Positions 31,848 to 42,303 are shown, numbered from the stretch's first letter. The stretch is DNA of 64,000 nt from CAZTDU01 sp964617355 (GCA_964617355.1 CAZTXP010000023.1:10476-74475); one strand, 5' to 3'. The notes: generated from the letters alone by a model not told the origin. Numbers and translations: made by a program.

Positions 31848-31859
31848 TGAAAAAAACGG

Positions 31860-33433
31860 TCAGGCGGCCGGCGGCACCTGTTCCCACCACGCGGCCGCCT
31901 CGGCCTCGCTCCAGCGGAAGTCGCCGGCGAGCGCGTCCAGCGCGGCGACGAGGTCGGCGATGCGCTGCGGGCGGTCCTCGCGGCGCTTCTCCAGGCACGC
32001 GGCCACCAGCAGGTCGAGTTCGGCGGGGATCGGCTGGCCGGCGACGTCGGCGAGCCGCGGCGGCTCGACGTTCAGCACCAGCGTGGTGAGGGCGAGGTCG
32101 TCGGTGGCCTCGAACAGGCGCCGGCCCGAGAGCATGAAGTAGGCCACGGCGCCGATCGCGTAGATGTCGGCGCGCGCGTCGACGTCGGCCGGGTCGCGCA
32201 GGCGCTCGGGCGACATGTACAGCGGGGTGCCGAGGATGCGCAGCGCCTTGGTGAGGTCGCGGCTCTCGTCGCCGCCGAGGTGCTTGACCAGCCCGAAGTC
32301 GAGGATCTTGACGACGTCGAACGCGCCGCCGCGCCGGCAGACCATCAGGTTCTCGGGCTTGACGTCGCGGTGGACGAGGCCGTGCGCGTGCGCCTCGGCG
32401 AGGCCGGCGCAGGCCTGGCGCAGGATGTGGATCGTGCGCGGCACCGGCACGCGCGTCTTGCGGCGCACGAGCTCGGCGACGGTGATGCCGTCGAGATGCT
32501 CCATCGCATAGTAGAAGAGGCCGTCGCGCGTGCGGCCGTAGTCGTAGATCTCGACCGTGTTCGGGTGCGACAGCCGGCTCGCGAGCTGCACCTCGCGCTC
32601 GAAGCGCGCGATCATCTCGTCGGTGGCGCGCGCGGGCTTGAGCAGCTTGATCGCGGTGGGGCGCTTGAGCAGGTCGTGGCGTGCGCGGTAGACCGAGGCC
32701 ATGCCTCCTTCGCCGATCGGCTGCTCGAGCACGTAGGCGCCGACGCGACGCCCGCGCCGCAGCTGCTCGCGAAAGCGCAGCGCCGAGAACCCCGACACCA
32801 GCGCCAGCAGCACCGCGGCGACCAGCGCGCCGAAGCCGACCGCGAACGCGGCGCGCACGTAGGCGAGGGGCGCGTAGGCCTCCGCGGCGGAGATCTCCAT
32901 CGCCACGCCGAGGCGCTCCGCGGGCAGCCAGCGCCAGGCCGCGATCACCTCGACGCCGCGCGCGTTCGCGTACGGTTCCAGCGTCACGCCCTCGCCCTCG
33001 AGCGTGCCCAGTCGTCCGCCGAGGGCGGTGGTCTCGCCGGCGTGGCCCGGGTGCAGGATGGCGCCGCGGCGATCGAATACGTACAGCTCGCCGGTCTCGC
33101 CCCAGCGTGCCGCCGCGCCGACATAGCGCTCGGCCGCCTCGCGCACGCGCGTGCGCCGTTCGCCTTCGGCGAGGCCCTCGGGCACGTCGTCGATCGCCGC
33201 GCGCAGCGCCGCGGCGTGGGTGTCGACGAGCGTGCGGAGGGTGCCCGCGCGGATGCCGCGGATCGACTGTTCCACCGCGTGGTAGCTCCACGCGCCGGCG
33301 CCGACCAGCAGCAGCGCCGTGGCGACCAGCGCGACGGCAAGGCCGCGGCGCTGGCGCTTCGCCGGCGCCGGCTCGCGCGCCGCCTCCAGCGTGTGGCCCG
33401 GGGCGGCGGGCGGGGCCGGTACGGGCGTGGTGT

Positions 33434-33437
<4 letters not shown>
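31860..33437 (-). CDS. membrane Ser/Thr protein kinase with extracytoplasmic Cache-like sensor
   Basis: A 525-residue protein with an inverted layout: the sensor is N-terminal and the kinase C-terminal. TM1 is at about 35-52, a small Cache-type domain at about 60-190 (GETGELYVFDRRGAILHPGH), TM2 at about 200-222, then a Hanks-type kinase (about 240-505). Kinase motifs are intact: GEGGMASVYRA, AIKLLKP, HRDVKPENLM, KILDFGLVK, and GTPLYMSPE in the activation segment. No ATG, GTG or TTG lies before the TM1 helix; the only fitting start is CTG 33437, which overlaps the MoxR stop as CTGA. The gene is the middle member of the MoxR-kinase-VIT/vWA operon. Confidence 0.82.
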
Positions 33438-34372
<935 letters not shown>

Positions 34373-34394
34373 CGGCGAATTCTACTCGATGCGC

Positions 34395-34400
34395 TATGAT
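34395..34400 (+). promoter_or_regulatory. candidate -10 for a leaderless deacetylase mRNA
   Basis: TATGAT at 34395-34400 ends 6 nt before the GTG at 34407, so a transcript from it would begin at or next to the start codon. There is no clear -35. If translation began instead at the in-frame ATG 34389, this hexamer would be inside the gene. Confidence 0.4.
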
Positions 34401-34406
34401 TTCCCC

Positions 34407-35339
34407 GTGCCGATCACCGCCTACATCACCCACGCCGACTGCCTGAAGCACGACATGGGCGCCGGCCATCCGGAGTGTCCCGATCGCCTCTCGGCGATCG
34501 AGGACCAGCTGATCGCCTCGGGCGTCGGCCAGTACCTCGCGCGCTACGAGGCGCCGCTCGCCACCGACGAGCAGCTCGCGCGCGTGCACCCGATCGACTA
34601 CGTGCAGGCGATCCGCGACAGCGCCCCCGCGCAGGGCCGCGTGCACCTCGACCCCGACACGGCGATGAACCCGCATTCGCTCAGTGCCTCGCTGCGCGCC
34701 GCGGGCGCGGCGGTGCTCGCCACCGACCTCGTCATGAAGCGCGAGGCGCGCGCCGCGTTCTGCGCGGTGCGCCCGCCGGGGCACCACGCCTGCAAGGCGC
34801 GGCCGATGGGCTTCTGCATCTTCAACAACGTCGCGATCGCGGCGCGGCACGCGCAGCATGCGCACGGCATAGAGCGCGTCGCGATCATCGACTTCGACGT
34901 GCACCACGGCAACGGCACCGAGGACATCTTCGAGGGCGACGAGTCGGTGCTGATGGTCTCGACCTTCCAGCACCCGTTCTACCCCTACAGCGGTACCGAG
35001 AGCCCGGCCTCGAACATGGTGAACGTGCCCCTCGCGGCGGGCGCGGGTTCGAAGCACTTCCGCGAGGCGGTGGAGCACGAGTGGATGCCGGCGCTGGACC
35101 ACTTCGCGCCGGAACTGGTGATCTTCTCCGCGGGCTTCGACGCCCACGGCGAGGACGACATGGCGATGCTGCGCTTCACGGATGACGACTACCGCTGGGC
35201 CACCGAGCAGGTGAAGTCGATCGCCGACCGCCACGCGAAGGGCCGCATCGTCTCGGTGCTGGAGGGCGGCTACGCGCTCTCCGCGCTCGCGAGGAGCGTG
35301 GTGCAGCACCTGCGGGTGCTGGCCGAGCTCAACGGCTGA
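34407..35339 (+). CDS. histone deacetylase-family (acetylpolyamine/acuC-like) amidohydrolase
   Basis: The 310-residue protein has all key parts of zinc-dependent class II-type deacetylases: HDMGAGHPECPDRL at the start, AVRPPGHHA with the His pair, GFCIFNNVAIAA, the metal-binding DFDVHHGNGT, and VIFSAGFDAHGEDD. In bacteria such enzymes remove acetyl groups from polyamines, acetoin-related substrates or proteins; the substrate is not predictable. I chose GTG 34407 because it fits a leaderless promoter and gives the common start PITAYITHADC; ATG 34389 adds six residues. It faces the MoxR operon and ends 2 nt from the convergent glycosyltransferase-like gene. Confidence 0.88.
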   Translation: MPITAYITHADCLKHDMGAGHPECPDRLSAIEDQLIASGVGQYLARYEAPLATDEQLARVHPIDYVQAIRDSAPAQGRVHLDPDTAMNPHSLSASLRAAGAAVLATDLVMKREARAAFCAVRPPGHHACKARPMGFCIFNNVAIAARHAQHAHGIERVAIIDFDVHHGNGTEDIFEGDESVLMVSTFQHPFYPYSGTESPASNMVNVPLAAGAGSKHFREAVEHEWMPALDHFAPELVIFSAGFDAHGEDDMAMLRFTDDDYRWATEQVKSIADRHAKGRIVSVLEGGYALSALARSVVQHLRVLAELNG

Positions 35340-35341
35340 CC

Positions 35342-36568
35342 TCAGCGGCTGACCGCGGCCGATCCCAGCTTCAGCCCCAGCCGCGCGAGCAACTGCGCGA
35401 GCGACGGGTCGCGGCGCATGGCCTCCGACAGCCGGCTCGGGCACAGGAACTCGTCGATCGACCCGTAGTGCGAGCGCTGCCACAGTTCGGCGTGCGCGCC
35501 GAGCGGCAGCTTCGCGCTCTGCCGGTCGACCATCGCGAACCAGCGCTCCAGCATGTCCTGCGAACGCGCCTCGGCCTCGCGCCGCGCGTCACCGCCGTCG
35601 CCACCGCGCGCCGGCAGCCACACCGGCTGCAGCGCCAGCGCGCGATGCGCCCGGTTGGTGAAGAAATAGAGGAAGGTCAGCAGGCGCGCGTCGTCGAGCG
35701 CGCGGCCGCTGCCGCCGCCGTCGTGCGCGCGCTCGGGCGTGAGCTTGAACACGCGCACGCGGTCGGCGGCCGCGGGCAGCGCGAGCGCGCCGGGTTCGGG
35801 GTGCATCTGCAGCGCAAAGCAGTAGTCCACCGTGCTCGCCGAGCGGCGCCGCGCGGGATCGGGCACGAAGGCGAGCGGGTGCGGCAGGAAGCTGCGGCAC
35901 AGCCAGCCATCGTGGCCGGCGCGCCACAGCATCGAGGCGGGGTAGGAAGAGAACTCGGCGCCGTCGACGTCGAGCGCGCGGGACACCGGGTGCAGCGCAT
36001 CCGGGAGGCGGCCGCAGAGATCCGCGACCGACAGCCCGCTCTCGGGCACGCCTTCCTGCGCCGTCCAGCCGGTGCGTTCCTGCGCGAGGCGCAAGGTCGG
36101 CACCATGACGGCGCGCGGCCCGCGGTCGAGCGTCGCCACCGCGTCGGCGAGCGCGCCGTCGGCGAGGAGGAAATCGTTGTCGAGCGCGAGCACGGCGGCG
36201 TTCGCGCCGTCCTGCAGCGCGCAATCGATGGTCCAGCCGACGGTGTCGACGTTGAGGCGGTTCTTCATGCGCGCATCGCCGAGGCCCTGCACGCGCGCGG
36301 CGAGCGTGTCGCCGTCGAACGGCGTGTCCTCGAAGGCGTGCACGCGAATCTCCGCGTGCGCGCCCAGCGGCGCGGCGCGCTCGGCGAGCAGTGCGGCGCT
36401 TGCGCGATCGGTGAAGAGGTGCAGGGAAGTGGCGTGGCCGGCCTTCGCGAGCGCGGGCAGGTTGCCGGGCGACGCGAGCGTGCGGCGCGAGGCGCGCGCC
36501 CAGCGCTCGACGTGCGCTTCGCCCCACAGGGTCGCGACGGCGAGGAGCCGTCGCGGCGAATCACTCAC
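35342..36568 (-). CDS. glycosyltransferase-like protein (uncertain)
   Basis: A 408-residue protein I do not recognise firmly. The N-terminal half looks like a GT-A fold: LLAVATLWGEAHVERW, HATSLHLFTDRASAALLAERA, then NRLNVDTVGWTIDCALQDG and AAVLALDNDFLLADGAL, where DND could be the metal-binding DxD. No membrane helix or signal peptide is seen. GTG 36568 overlaps the previous gene's TGA (GTGA). It is last in a unit with a small secreted protein, mnmH and tesA. A sugar transfer role is a guess from the fold pattern alone. Confidence 0.55.
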   Translation of the reverse strand: MSDSPRRLLAVATLWGEAHVERWARASRRTLASPGNLPALAKAGHATSLHLFTDRASAALLAERAAPLGAHAEIRVHAFEDTPFDGDTLAARVQGLGDARMKNRLNVDTVGWTIDCALQDGANAAVLALDNDFLLADGALADAVATLDRGPRAVMVPTLRLAQERTGWTAQEGVPESGLSVADLCGRLPDALHPVSRALDVDGAEFSSYPASMLWRAGHDGWLCRSFLPHPLAFVPDPARRRSASTVDYCFALQMHPEPGALALPAAADRVRVFKLTPERAHDGGGSGRALDDARLLTFLYFFTNRAHRALALQPVWLPARGGDGGDARREAEARSQDMLERWFAMVDRQSAKLPLGAHAELWQRSHYGSIDEFLCPSRLSEAMRRDPSLAQLLARLGLKLGSAAVSR

Positions 36569-37056
36569 GGCATCTGCCAGGGCTCGCAGGCCCCGGAGAG
36601 CGCGCCGCTGGGCAGGCGCTCGTAGGCGACGTCCGGTTCGCGCAGCGCGGCGAGGTCGAAGTGCCAGGCGTGCCGCGCGGCGTAGCGGATGCAGGTCTCG
36701 GAGCCCGCCTTCCACGCGGTGCGCTCGCAGCGCGTGAGCGTGGTGACGAGCAGGCTCGGCCCGGCGCGCTCCATCAGGTGCACCGCCTTGCCGGTGGCGC
36801 GCACCTCGACTTCGCGACGCCCCGGCGCGCGCGTCGAGACCACCTTGGCGCGATCGGTGCCGACGGCCTCGTAGACCAGCATCTGCTCGACGCGCGGCGG
36901 CGGGTCGCGCAGCAGGTCGGCGATCACGCTGCGCTTCCAGCCGGCGCGGAATTCGCAGATCAGTTCGCCGGCATTCAAGGCGTCACGTACATCCTGCGCG
37001 GCCGCCGGGGCTGCCGAGGCGGCCGCGAAGATCGCGAGGAAGGCGCGCAGGTTCAT
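36565..37056 (-). CDS. small exported protein of unknown function
   Basis: A 163-residue protein with a signal peptide (about 1-21, MNLRAFLAIFAAASAAPAAA, cleavage before QDV). The mature part has four cysteines (in ICEF, RCER, TCIRY, ACEPW), suggesting two disulfide bonds in the periplasm. No family is recognised. It overlaps mnmH upstream (ATGA) and the glycosyltransferase-like gene downstream (GTGA), so all are translated from one message. Confidence 0.65.
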   Translation of the reverse strand: MNLRAFLAIFAAASAAPAAAQDVRDALNAGELICEFRAGWKRSVIADLLRDPPPRVEQMLVYEAVGTDRAKVVSTRAPGRREVEVRATGKAVHLMERAGPSLLVTTLTRCERTAWKAGSETCIRYAARHAWHFDLAALREPDVAYERLPSGALSGACEPWQMP

Positions 37057-38126
37057 CCGGCCAGCTTACTCGCGATGCCGGCGAACGCGGCGTCCGAGGC
37101 CGCCGGCAGCGTCACGACCGGGGCATCGGCGAGGCGCGCGAAGTTGCGGTGCGAGGAGCGCCGGTAGGCCGGGTCGTAGTGGTCTTCCAGCAGGCGCTCG
37201 ACCAGCTCGGCCCAGCGCGCCTCGCGCGCCATGGCTTTCCAGTCGTCGATGCGCTCGCGGCCGTGCAGCGCGACCAGGCAATCGAGTTGCGCGTCGAGCG
37301 AGGGCCGGTCGTCGAAGAAGTGGCGGTACTCGTCCATCAAGAGCGCAACGCGAACCGCGACCGGCGCGTCCACGACCACGCATTCGGCCGCGCGCATCGC
37401 GGTGATCAGGCCCTCGGGCACCTGCACCTGGCCGATCTTGCGGCTCTCGGCTTCCACAAAGACCGGGCGCGCCGGGTCCATGCGGCGCAGCGCGTCGAGC
37501 ACCAGCGTCTCGAAGTACTTCTGCGGCGGCTGCGGCTGCCACGGCAGGCTGCCGAGCACCGAGCCGCGATGCGCGGCGAGCGCCTCGAGGTCGAGAACCT
37601 GCGCGCCGGCGGCGTGCAGCGCGCGCAGCAGCCGGCTCTTGCCGCTGCCGGTGGCGCCATGCACGACGCGATAGGTGTAGCGGCCGGGGAGCGTCGCGAG
37701 CGATTCGACCGCCCAGCGCCGGTAGGCCTTGTAGCCGCCTTCGAGCGTCTTCGCATCCCAGCCGACCTCGCGCAGGATGTGCGCCATCGCGCCCGAGCGC
37801 TTGCCGCCGCGCCAGCAGTAGACGAGGGGGCGCCAGGAACGCGGCTTGTCGGCGAAGACCGTCTCCAGGTGGCGGGCGACGTTCCTGGCCACCAGCGCCG
37901 CGCCGATGCGCTTGGCCTCGAACGGCGACTGCTGCTTGTGGATGGTGCCGACGCGCGCGCGCTCGGCGCCGTCGAGCACCGGCGTCGAGGCGGCGCCGGG
38001 GAGGTGGTCCTCGACGTACTCCTCGAGCGTGCGCGCGTCGAGGATGGCATCGAAGCCCGTAAGGGCCTCGGGGCCGATCTCGACAGAGGTGCGAACCGGA
38101 GGCCGCCTTGCGACAGACTCGCTCAT
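37053..38126 (-). CDS. mnmH: tRNA 2-selenouridine synthase
   Basis: The 357-residue protein has an N-terminal rhodanese domain with the catalytic Cys in LVYCWRGGKRSGAMA and a C-terminal P-loop domain with GATGSGKSRLL. This pairing is unique to MnmH (SelU/YbbB), which replaces the sulfur of 2-thiouridine by selenium at tRNA position 34 through a geranylated intermediate. YKAYRRW after the rhodanese and FVEAESRKIGQ are also family motifs. Without selenophosphate synthase (SelD) it cannot add selenium; selD is not in this window. Starts and stops overlap those of both neighbours by 4 nt. Confidence 0.92.
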   Translation of the reverse strand: MSESVARRPPVRTSVEIGPEALTGFDAILDARTLEEYVEDHLPGAASTPVLDGAERARVGTIHKQQSPFEAKRIGAALVARNVARHLETVFADKPRSWRPLVYCWRGGKRSGAMAHILREVGWDAKTLEGGYKAYRRWAVESLATLPGRYTYRVVHGATGSGKSRLLRALHAAGAQVLDLEALAAHRGSVLGSLPWQPQPPQKYFETLVLDALRRMDPARPVFVEAESRKIGQVQVPEGLITAMRAAECVVVDAPVAVRVALLMDEYRHFFDDRPSLDAQLDCLVALHGRERIDDWKAMAREARWAELVERLLEDHYDPAYRRSSHRNFARLADAPVVTLPAASDAAFAGIASKLAG

Positions 38127-38761
38127 TTCGCCTTCAGCACGGGGCGCAGCACCTTCCAGACGTTGTCGAGCAGGATCGGCTGCGCGGCTTCGGTCGGGTG
38201 CAGGCGATCGGCCTGGAAGAGTTCGGCCTTGTCGGCCATGCCCTCGAGCAGGAAAGGCACCAGCGCTGCCTTCTGCGCCTTCGCGACGTCGGCGAAGGCG
38301 GCGTCGAACGCGGCGGCGTAGTCCGGGCCGTAGTTCGGCGGCATGCGCATGCCCGCGATCAGCACCTTCGCGCCCGCGCCCTGCGCGGCCTTGGCGATCG
38401 AGGAAAGGTTCTTCTTCATCTCGCCCACCGGCAGCCCGCGCAGGCCGTCGTTCGCGCCCAGCGCGACGATCACCACGGCCGGCTTGTGGATGTCGAGCAC
38501 GCGCGCGATGCGCGACGCGCCGCCGGCGCTGGTCTCGCCCGAGATGCTCGCGTTCGCGACGCTATAATCCAGCTTCTCGCGCGAGAGCTTCTCGCCGAGC
38601 AGCGCCACCCAGCCCCGTTTCTCGGCGATGCCGTAGGCCGCGGACAGGCTGTCCCCGTAGACCACGATCTTGCCGGCCGCCTGCGCCGCGCCACAGAGGA
38701 ACATGGACGCGACCAGCAGCACTGAACTGACGAAGCGGACGATGTTGGCGGCAAGAGGCAT
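38123..38761 (-). CDS. tesA: periplasmic arylesterase / lysophospholipase, TesA family
   Basis: A 212-residue SGNH hydrolase with a signal peptide (about 1-29, ending GAAQA). Block I has VYGDSLSAAYG with the nucleophile Ser, block III GANDGLRG, and block V DRLHPTEAAQ with the Asp-His pair. TesA proteins hydrolyse thioesters, aryl esters and lysophospholipids. ATG 38761 is needed for a full signal peptide, but it makes the 5' end overlap the divergent ybbA start by about 20 bp. The tesA/ybbA/ybbP arrangement is conserved with E. coli. The mnmH gene follows with a 4-nt overlap. Confidence 0.88.
   Translation of the reverse strand: MPLAANIVRFVSSVLLVASMFLCGAAQAAGKIVVYGDSLSAAYGIAEKRGWVALLGEKLSREKLDYSVANASISGETSAGGASRIARVLDIHKPAVVIVALGANDGLRGLPVGEMKKNLSSIAKAAQGAGAKVLIAGMRMPPNYGPDYAAAFDAAFADVAKAQKAALVPFLLEGMADKAELFQADRLHPTEAAQPILLDNVWKVLRPVLKAK
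38563..38568 (+). promoter_or_regulatory. TATAAT inside tesA, candidate ybbA operon promoter
   Basis: A perfect TATAAT on the plus strand lies within tesA, about 175 nt before the ybbA start. It is noteworthy because A+T-rich hexamers are scarce here. No good -35 is seen. Transcription from it would be antisense to the tesA 5' half. Confidence 0.3.
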
Positions 38762-39401
38762 CGGCAAGACGGTGCGCAGCGGCGACAGCGATCTCGTCAT
38801 TCTCCGCGAAATCGCGTTCGACGTCAGCGAGGGCGAGGCGGTCGCGATCGTCGGCGCCTCGGGCTCGGGCAAGTCGACGCTGCTCGCGATCCTCGCCGGC
38901 CTCGACGTCCCCACCAAGGGCTCGGTGCTGCTCGACGGTGCCGACATCGTCGCCATGGACGAGGATGCTCGCGCCCGCGTGCGCGGCCAGAGCGTCGGCT
39001 TCGTGTTCCAGGCCTTCCAGCTGCTGGCGTCGCTCACCGCGCTCGAGAACGTGATGCTGCCGCTCGAGCTCGCCGGTCGCGAGGATGCGGAATCCGCCGC
39101 GAAGGCGATCCTCGAGCGCGTCGGCCTCGGCGCGCGCCTCGGTCACTATCCGCGGCACCTCTCGGGCGGCGAGCAGCAGCGCGTGGCGCTTGCGCGCGCC
39201 TTCGTGGTGCAGCCGAAGATCCTGTTCGCGGACGAACCCACCGGAAGCCTCGACGCCGCATCCGGCTCGGCGGTGATCGACCTGATGTTCGCCCTCAACC
39301 GCGAACGCGGCACCACGCTCGTACTGGTGACGCACGACGAGTCGCTCGCGGCGCGCTGCGGGCGCGCGGTGCGCCTCGTGGCCGGGGAGATCGCGCGGTG
39401 A
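38742..39401 (+). CDS. ybbA: ABC transporter ATP-binding protein YbbA
   Basis: A 219-residue LolD/MacB-type ATPase. It has Walker A IVGASGSGKSTLLA, the Q loop FVFQAFQLL, signature LSGGEQQRVALARA, Walker B ILFADEPT and the H loop VTHD. With the next gene it forms the YbbA-YbbP system, which is thought to act on lipophilic substrates or on release of TesA-type enzymes rather than classic import. ATG 38742 fits the family's N terminus; ATG 38703 would add 13 residues and lies back to back with an internal tesA ATG. Its stop overlaps the ybbP start (GTGA). Confidence 0.9.
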   Translation: MLAARGIGKTVRSGDSDLVILREIAFDVSEGEAVAIVGASGSGKSTLLAILAGLDVPTKGSVLLDGADIVAMDEDARARVRGQSVGFVFQAFQLLASLTALENVMLPLELAGREDAESAAKAILERVGLGARLGHYPRHLSGGEQQRVALARAFVVQPKILFADEPTGSLDAASGSAVIDLMFALNRERGTTLVLVTHDESLAARCGRAVRLVAGEIAR

Positions 39402-41911
39402 TCCTGCGCCAGGCCCTGCGAATGCTCGCACGCGACTGGCGCGCGGGCGAGTTGCGCGTGCTCGGCATGGCGCTGGTGGTAGCGGTGGCGAGCGTGACCA
39501 GCGTCGCGTTCTTCGCCGACCGCGTGAGCCTCGCGCTCGTGCGCGATGCGCACCAGCTGCTCGGCGCCGACCTGGTGCTGGTCTCCGACCATCCGTGGCA
39601 GGCTGGCGTGGGCGACGAGATCGCCAGGCGCGGCCTCGCCAAGGCGGAGGCGATCACCTTCATCAGCATGGCGCAGGTCGGCACCGGCGACGAGATGAAG
39701 GGCCAGCTCGCCGGCGTGAAGGCGGTGAGCGAGAGCTATCCGTTGAGGGGAAAACTGCGCATCGCGCCCGCCCCCGGCGCGCCGGACGCGCAGGCGCAGG
39801 CGGGCCCCGGTCGCGGCGAGGCGTGGATCGAGGAGCGCCTCGTGTCGGCGCTCGGCACGCCGGTGGGTTCGACGCTGCGCATCGGCAAGCGCGAGCTGAA
39901 GGTATCGGCGGTGCTGACGCTGGAACCCGAGCGCGGCGCGAACTTCTTCAACATCGCGCCGCGACTCATCATGAACGTGGCGGATCTTCCCTCGACGGGG
40001 CTGGTGCAGGCCGGCAGCCGCATCTGGTACTACCTCTACGCCGCGGGCGAGCGCCCGGCGGTGAAGGCCTTCGAGGCATGGGCCGCGAAGCAGCTGGAGC
40101 GCGGCCAGCGCGTCGACAACCTCGAGACCGGCCGGCCCGAGGTGCGCGCAACCATCGAGCGCGCGCAGCGCTTCCTCGGCCTGACGGCGTTGCTCGCCGC
40201 GGTGCTCGCGGGCATCGCGATCGCGCTCGGCACGCGGCGCTACGTCGAGCGGCACCTCGACGGCTGCGCCGTGATGCGCTGCCTCGGCGCGAGCCAGTCG
40301 CGGCTGGTGGCGCTGTACGGGCTGGAATTCCTGATGCTCGGCGTCGCCGGTTGCGCGCTGGGCGGCCTGATCGGATTCGGCGCGCAGGGCGTGATCGCCG
40401 CGGCGATGACCGAAGTGCTGCGCGCCGACCTTCCGCCGCCGACAGTGCTGCCGGCGGTGCAGGGCTTCCTCGTCGGGCTCGCGCTGCTGCTCGGTTTCGC
40501 GATCCCGCCGCTGCTGCAACTGAAGGACGTGCCCGCGGTGCGCGTGATCCGCCGCGAGGCCGGCGCGCCGAAGGGCGGTGCGATCGTCGCGTACGTGGCG
40601 GGCTTCGGCTCGCTCGCCGCGCTGCTGGTCTGGCAGGCCGGGGACCCGAAGCTCGGCATGATCGTGGTCGGCGGTTTCGGCGGTGCGGTGCTCGCGTTCG
40701 CCGCGATCGCGTGGCTTGCGCTGCGCGCCGTGGCTTCGCCTCGCGTCGCGCGCACGCTCGGCGCGCGCAGCGCGGCGCTGCGCTACGGTCTCGCCAACCT
40801 GCGGCGCCATGCCTCGGGCAACGCGGTGCAGGTGGCGAGCCTCGCGCTCGGGCTCACCGCGATGCTGCTCCTCGCGTTCACGCGCAACGACCTCGTGGAT
40901 GCGTGGCGTCGCGCCGCGCCGCCGGATGCACCGAACCGTTTCATCCTCGGCATCCAGCCGGACCAGCTCGAGCCGGTGCAGGCCCTGTTCCGCGACAAGG
41001 GCGTCGCGCCGCCCGACCTCTACCCGATGATCCGCGGGCGCCTTACCGCGGTGAACGGCAAGCCGGTGTCGGAGAAGGACTTCAACGAGGAGCGCGCCAA
41101 GCGCCTCGTCGAGCGCGAGTTCAACCTCTCGTATTCGGACACGGTGCCTTCGCACAACCAGGTCGCCGCGGGCCAGTGGTTCGACGCCAAGGCGGGGCCG
41201 AAGGAGCTCTCGGTCGAGGAAGGCATCGCCAAGACGCTCGGCTGGAAGATGGGCGACGAGCTCACGTGGTCGGTGGGCGGCGAATCCTTCAGTGCCCGCA
41301 TCACGTCGATGCGGCGCCTGAAGTGGGATTCGATGAAGGTGAACTTCTTCGTCATCGCGCCACCGAAGCTGATGGAGGGCTTCGCGACCAGCTACATCAC
41401 CGCGTTCCGCCTCGCGGACGGCCGCGAGGACGTATTGAACCTCCTCCAGCAGCGCTTCCCGAACCTGACCGTGGTCGACGTCAGCGCCACCATGCGGCAG
41501 GCGCAGGGCGTGATCGACCAGGTAATCGCCGCGGTGCAGTTCGTGTTCCTGTTCACGCTCGGCGCCGGCGTGCTGGTGCTGTATTCGGCCCTGGTGGCGA
41601 CGGAAGACGAGCGCAGGCGCGAGGCGGCGGTGATGCGCGTCTACGGCGCGTCGCGCGCGCAGGTCACCGGCAGCCAGCGCGCCGAGTTCCTCGCCATGGG
41701 GGCGGTCGCGGGCATCCTAGCCACCGCGGGTGCGGCGGCGATCGGGCAGGCGCTGGCGCGGCGCATCTTCGAGATCGACCTGCCGCCGAACGCGTGGCTG
41801 CTGGTCACGGGCCCCTTGTCGGGCGTGCTGCTGCTGTCGCTGAACGCGTGGCTGTCGGCGAGGAAGGCGCTCACCGCGGCGCCGTCGCTGGTATTGAGGG
41901 AGAACGCGTGA
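39398..41911 (+). CDS. ybbP: ABC transporter permease YbbP (FtsX-like)
   Basis: An 837-residue permease. After TM1 (about 18-36) comes a large extracytoplasmic MacB-type domain (about 40-240), a first FtsX block of helices (about 245-380, TALLAAVLAGIAIALGTRRYVERHLDG), two central helices (about 395-440), a second periplasmic region, and a C-terminal FtsX block (about 705-830). Ten membrane segments agree with YbbP. The GTG start overlaps the ybbA stop and its own stop overlaps the haemoglobin start. The partner TesA is encoded divergently, as in E. coli. Confidence 0.9.
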   Translation: MILRQALRMLARDWRAGELRVLGMALVVAVASVTSVAFFADRVSLALVRDAHQLLGADLVLVSDHPWQAGVGDEIARRGLAKAEAITFISMAQVGTGDEMKGQLAGVKAVSESYPLRGKLRIAPAPGAPDAQAQAGPGRGEAWIEERLVSALGTPVGSTLRIGKRELKVSAVLTLEPERGANFFNIAPRLIMNVADLPSTGLVQAGSRIWYYLYAAGERPAVKAFEAWAAKQLERGQRVDNLETGRPEVRATIERAQRFLGLTALLAAVLAGIAIALGTRRYVERHLDGCAVMRCLGASQSRLVALYGLEFLMLGVAGCALGGLIGFGAQGVIAAAMTEVLRADLPPPTVLPAVQGFLVGLALLLGFAIPPLLQLKDVPAVRVIRREAGAPKGGAIVAYVAGFGSLAALLVWQAGDPKLGMIVVGGFGGAVLAFAAIAWLALRAVASPRVARTLGARSAALRYGLANLRRHASGNAVQVASLALGLTAMLLLAFTRNDLVDAWRRAAPPDAPNRFILGIQPDQLEPVQALFRDKGVAPPDLYPMIRGRLTAVNGKPVSEKDFNEERAKRLVEREFNLSYSDTVPSHNQVAAGQWFDAKAGPKELSVEEGIAKTLGWKMGDELTWSVGGESFSARITSMRRLKWDSMKVNFFVIAPPKLMEGFATSYITAFRLADGREDVLNLLQQRFPNLTVVDVSATMRQAQGVIDQVIAAVQFVFLFTLGAGVLVLYSALVATEDERRREAAVMRVYGASRAQVTGSQRAEFLAMGAVAGILATAGAAAIGQALARRIFEIDLPPNAWLLVTGPLSGVLLLSLNAWLSARKALTAAPSLVLRENA

Positions 41912-42303
41912 CGGAAGAAAACCGGCCCAAGCCCTACGAACTGGTGGGTGGCGACGAGGGCGTAAGGAAGCTGGTGGACCGGTTCTACGAACTCATGGAC
42001 ACGGAGCCCGAATTCTTCGGCATCCGCAAGCTCCACCCCGAGAACCTCGCCACCTCGAACGAGAAGCTCTACCTCTTCCTCTCTGGCTGGCTGGGCGGGC
42101 CGCAGCTCTACATCGAGAAGCACGGCCACCCGATGCTGCGCGCGCGCCACCTGCCGTTCCCGATCGCCTCGTCCGAGCGCGACCAGTGGCTCGCGTGCAT
42201 GAACCGGGCGATGGTGGACGTGGGGCTGCCGGAATTGCTACGGCTGCAGCTCTCCGGCGCGTTCCACCAGACGGCGGACTGGATGCGGAACCGCGCCGGC
42301 TAG
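41908..42303 (+). CDS. group II truncated haemoglobin (trHbO-like)
   Basis: A 131-residue globin with the 2-on-2 group II pattern. Tyr B10 is in DRFYELMDTEP, followed by the group II stretch LFLSGWLGGPQLY. The proximal His F8 is in MLRARHLPFPI, and the Trp G8 of DQWLACMNRAM is diagnostic of group II. Such globins bind O2 or NO and are linked to NO or peroxide detoxification. GTG overlaps the ybbP stop, with gaggga as ribosome site. It ends 13 nt from the convergent first T3SS-region gene. Co-transcription with an ABC system is common in betaproteobacteria, but no functional link is proven. Confidence 0.92.
   Translation: MTEENRPKPYELVGGDEGVRKLVDRFYELMDTEPEFFGIRKLHPENLATSNEKLYLFLSGWLGGPQLYIEKHGHPMLRARHLPFPIASSERDQWLACMNRAMVDVGLPELLRLQLSGAFHQTADWMRNRAG

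Noticed and set aside
31819..31856. A rho-independent terminator between the Ser/Thr kinase and VIT-vWA genes
   Set aside because: On the minus strand, the direction of transcription, the T run precedes the stem instead of following it.
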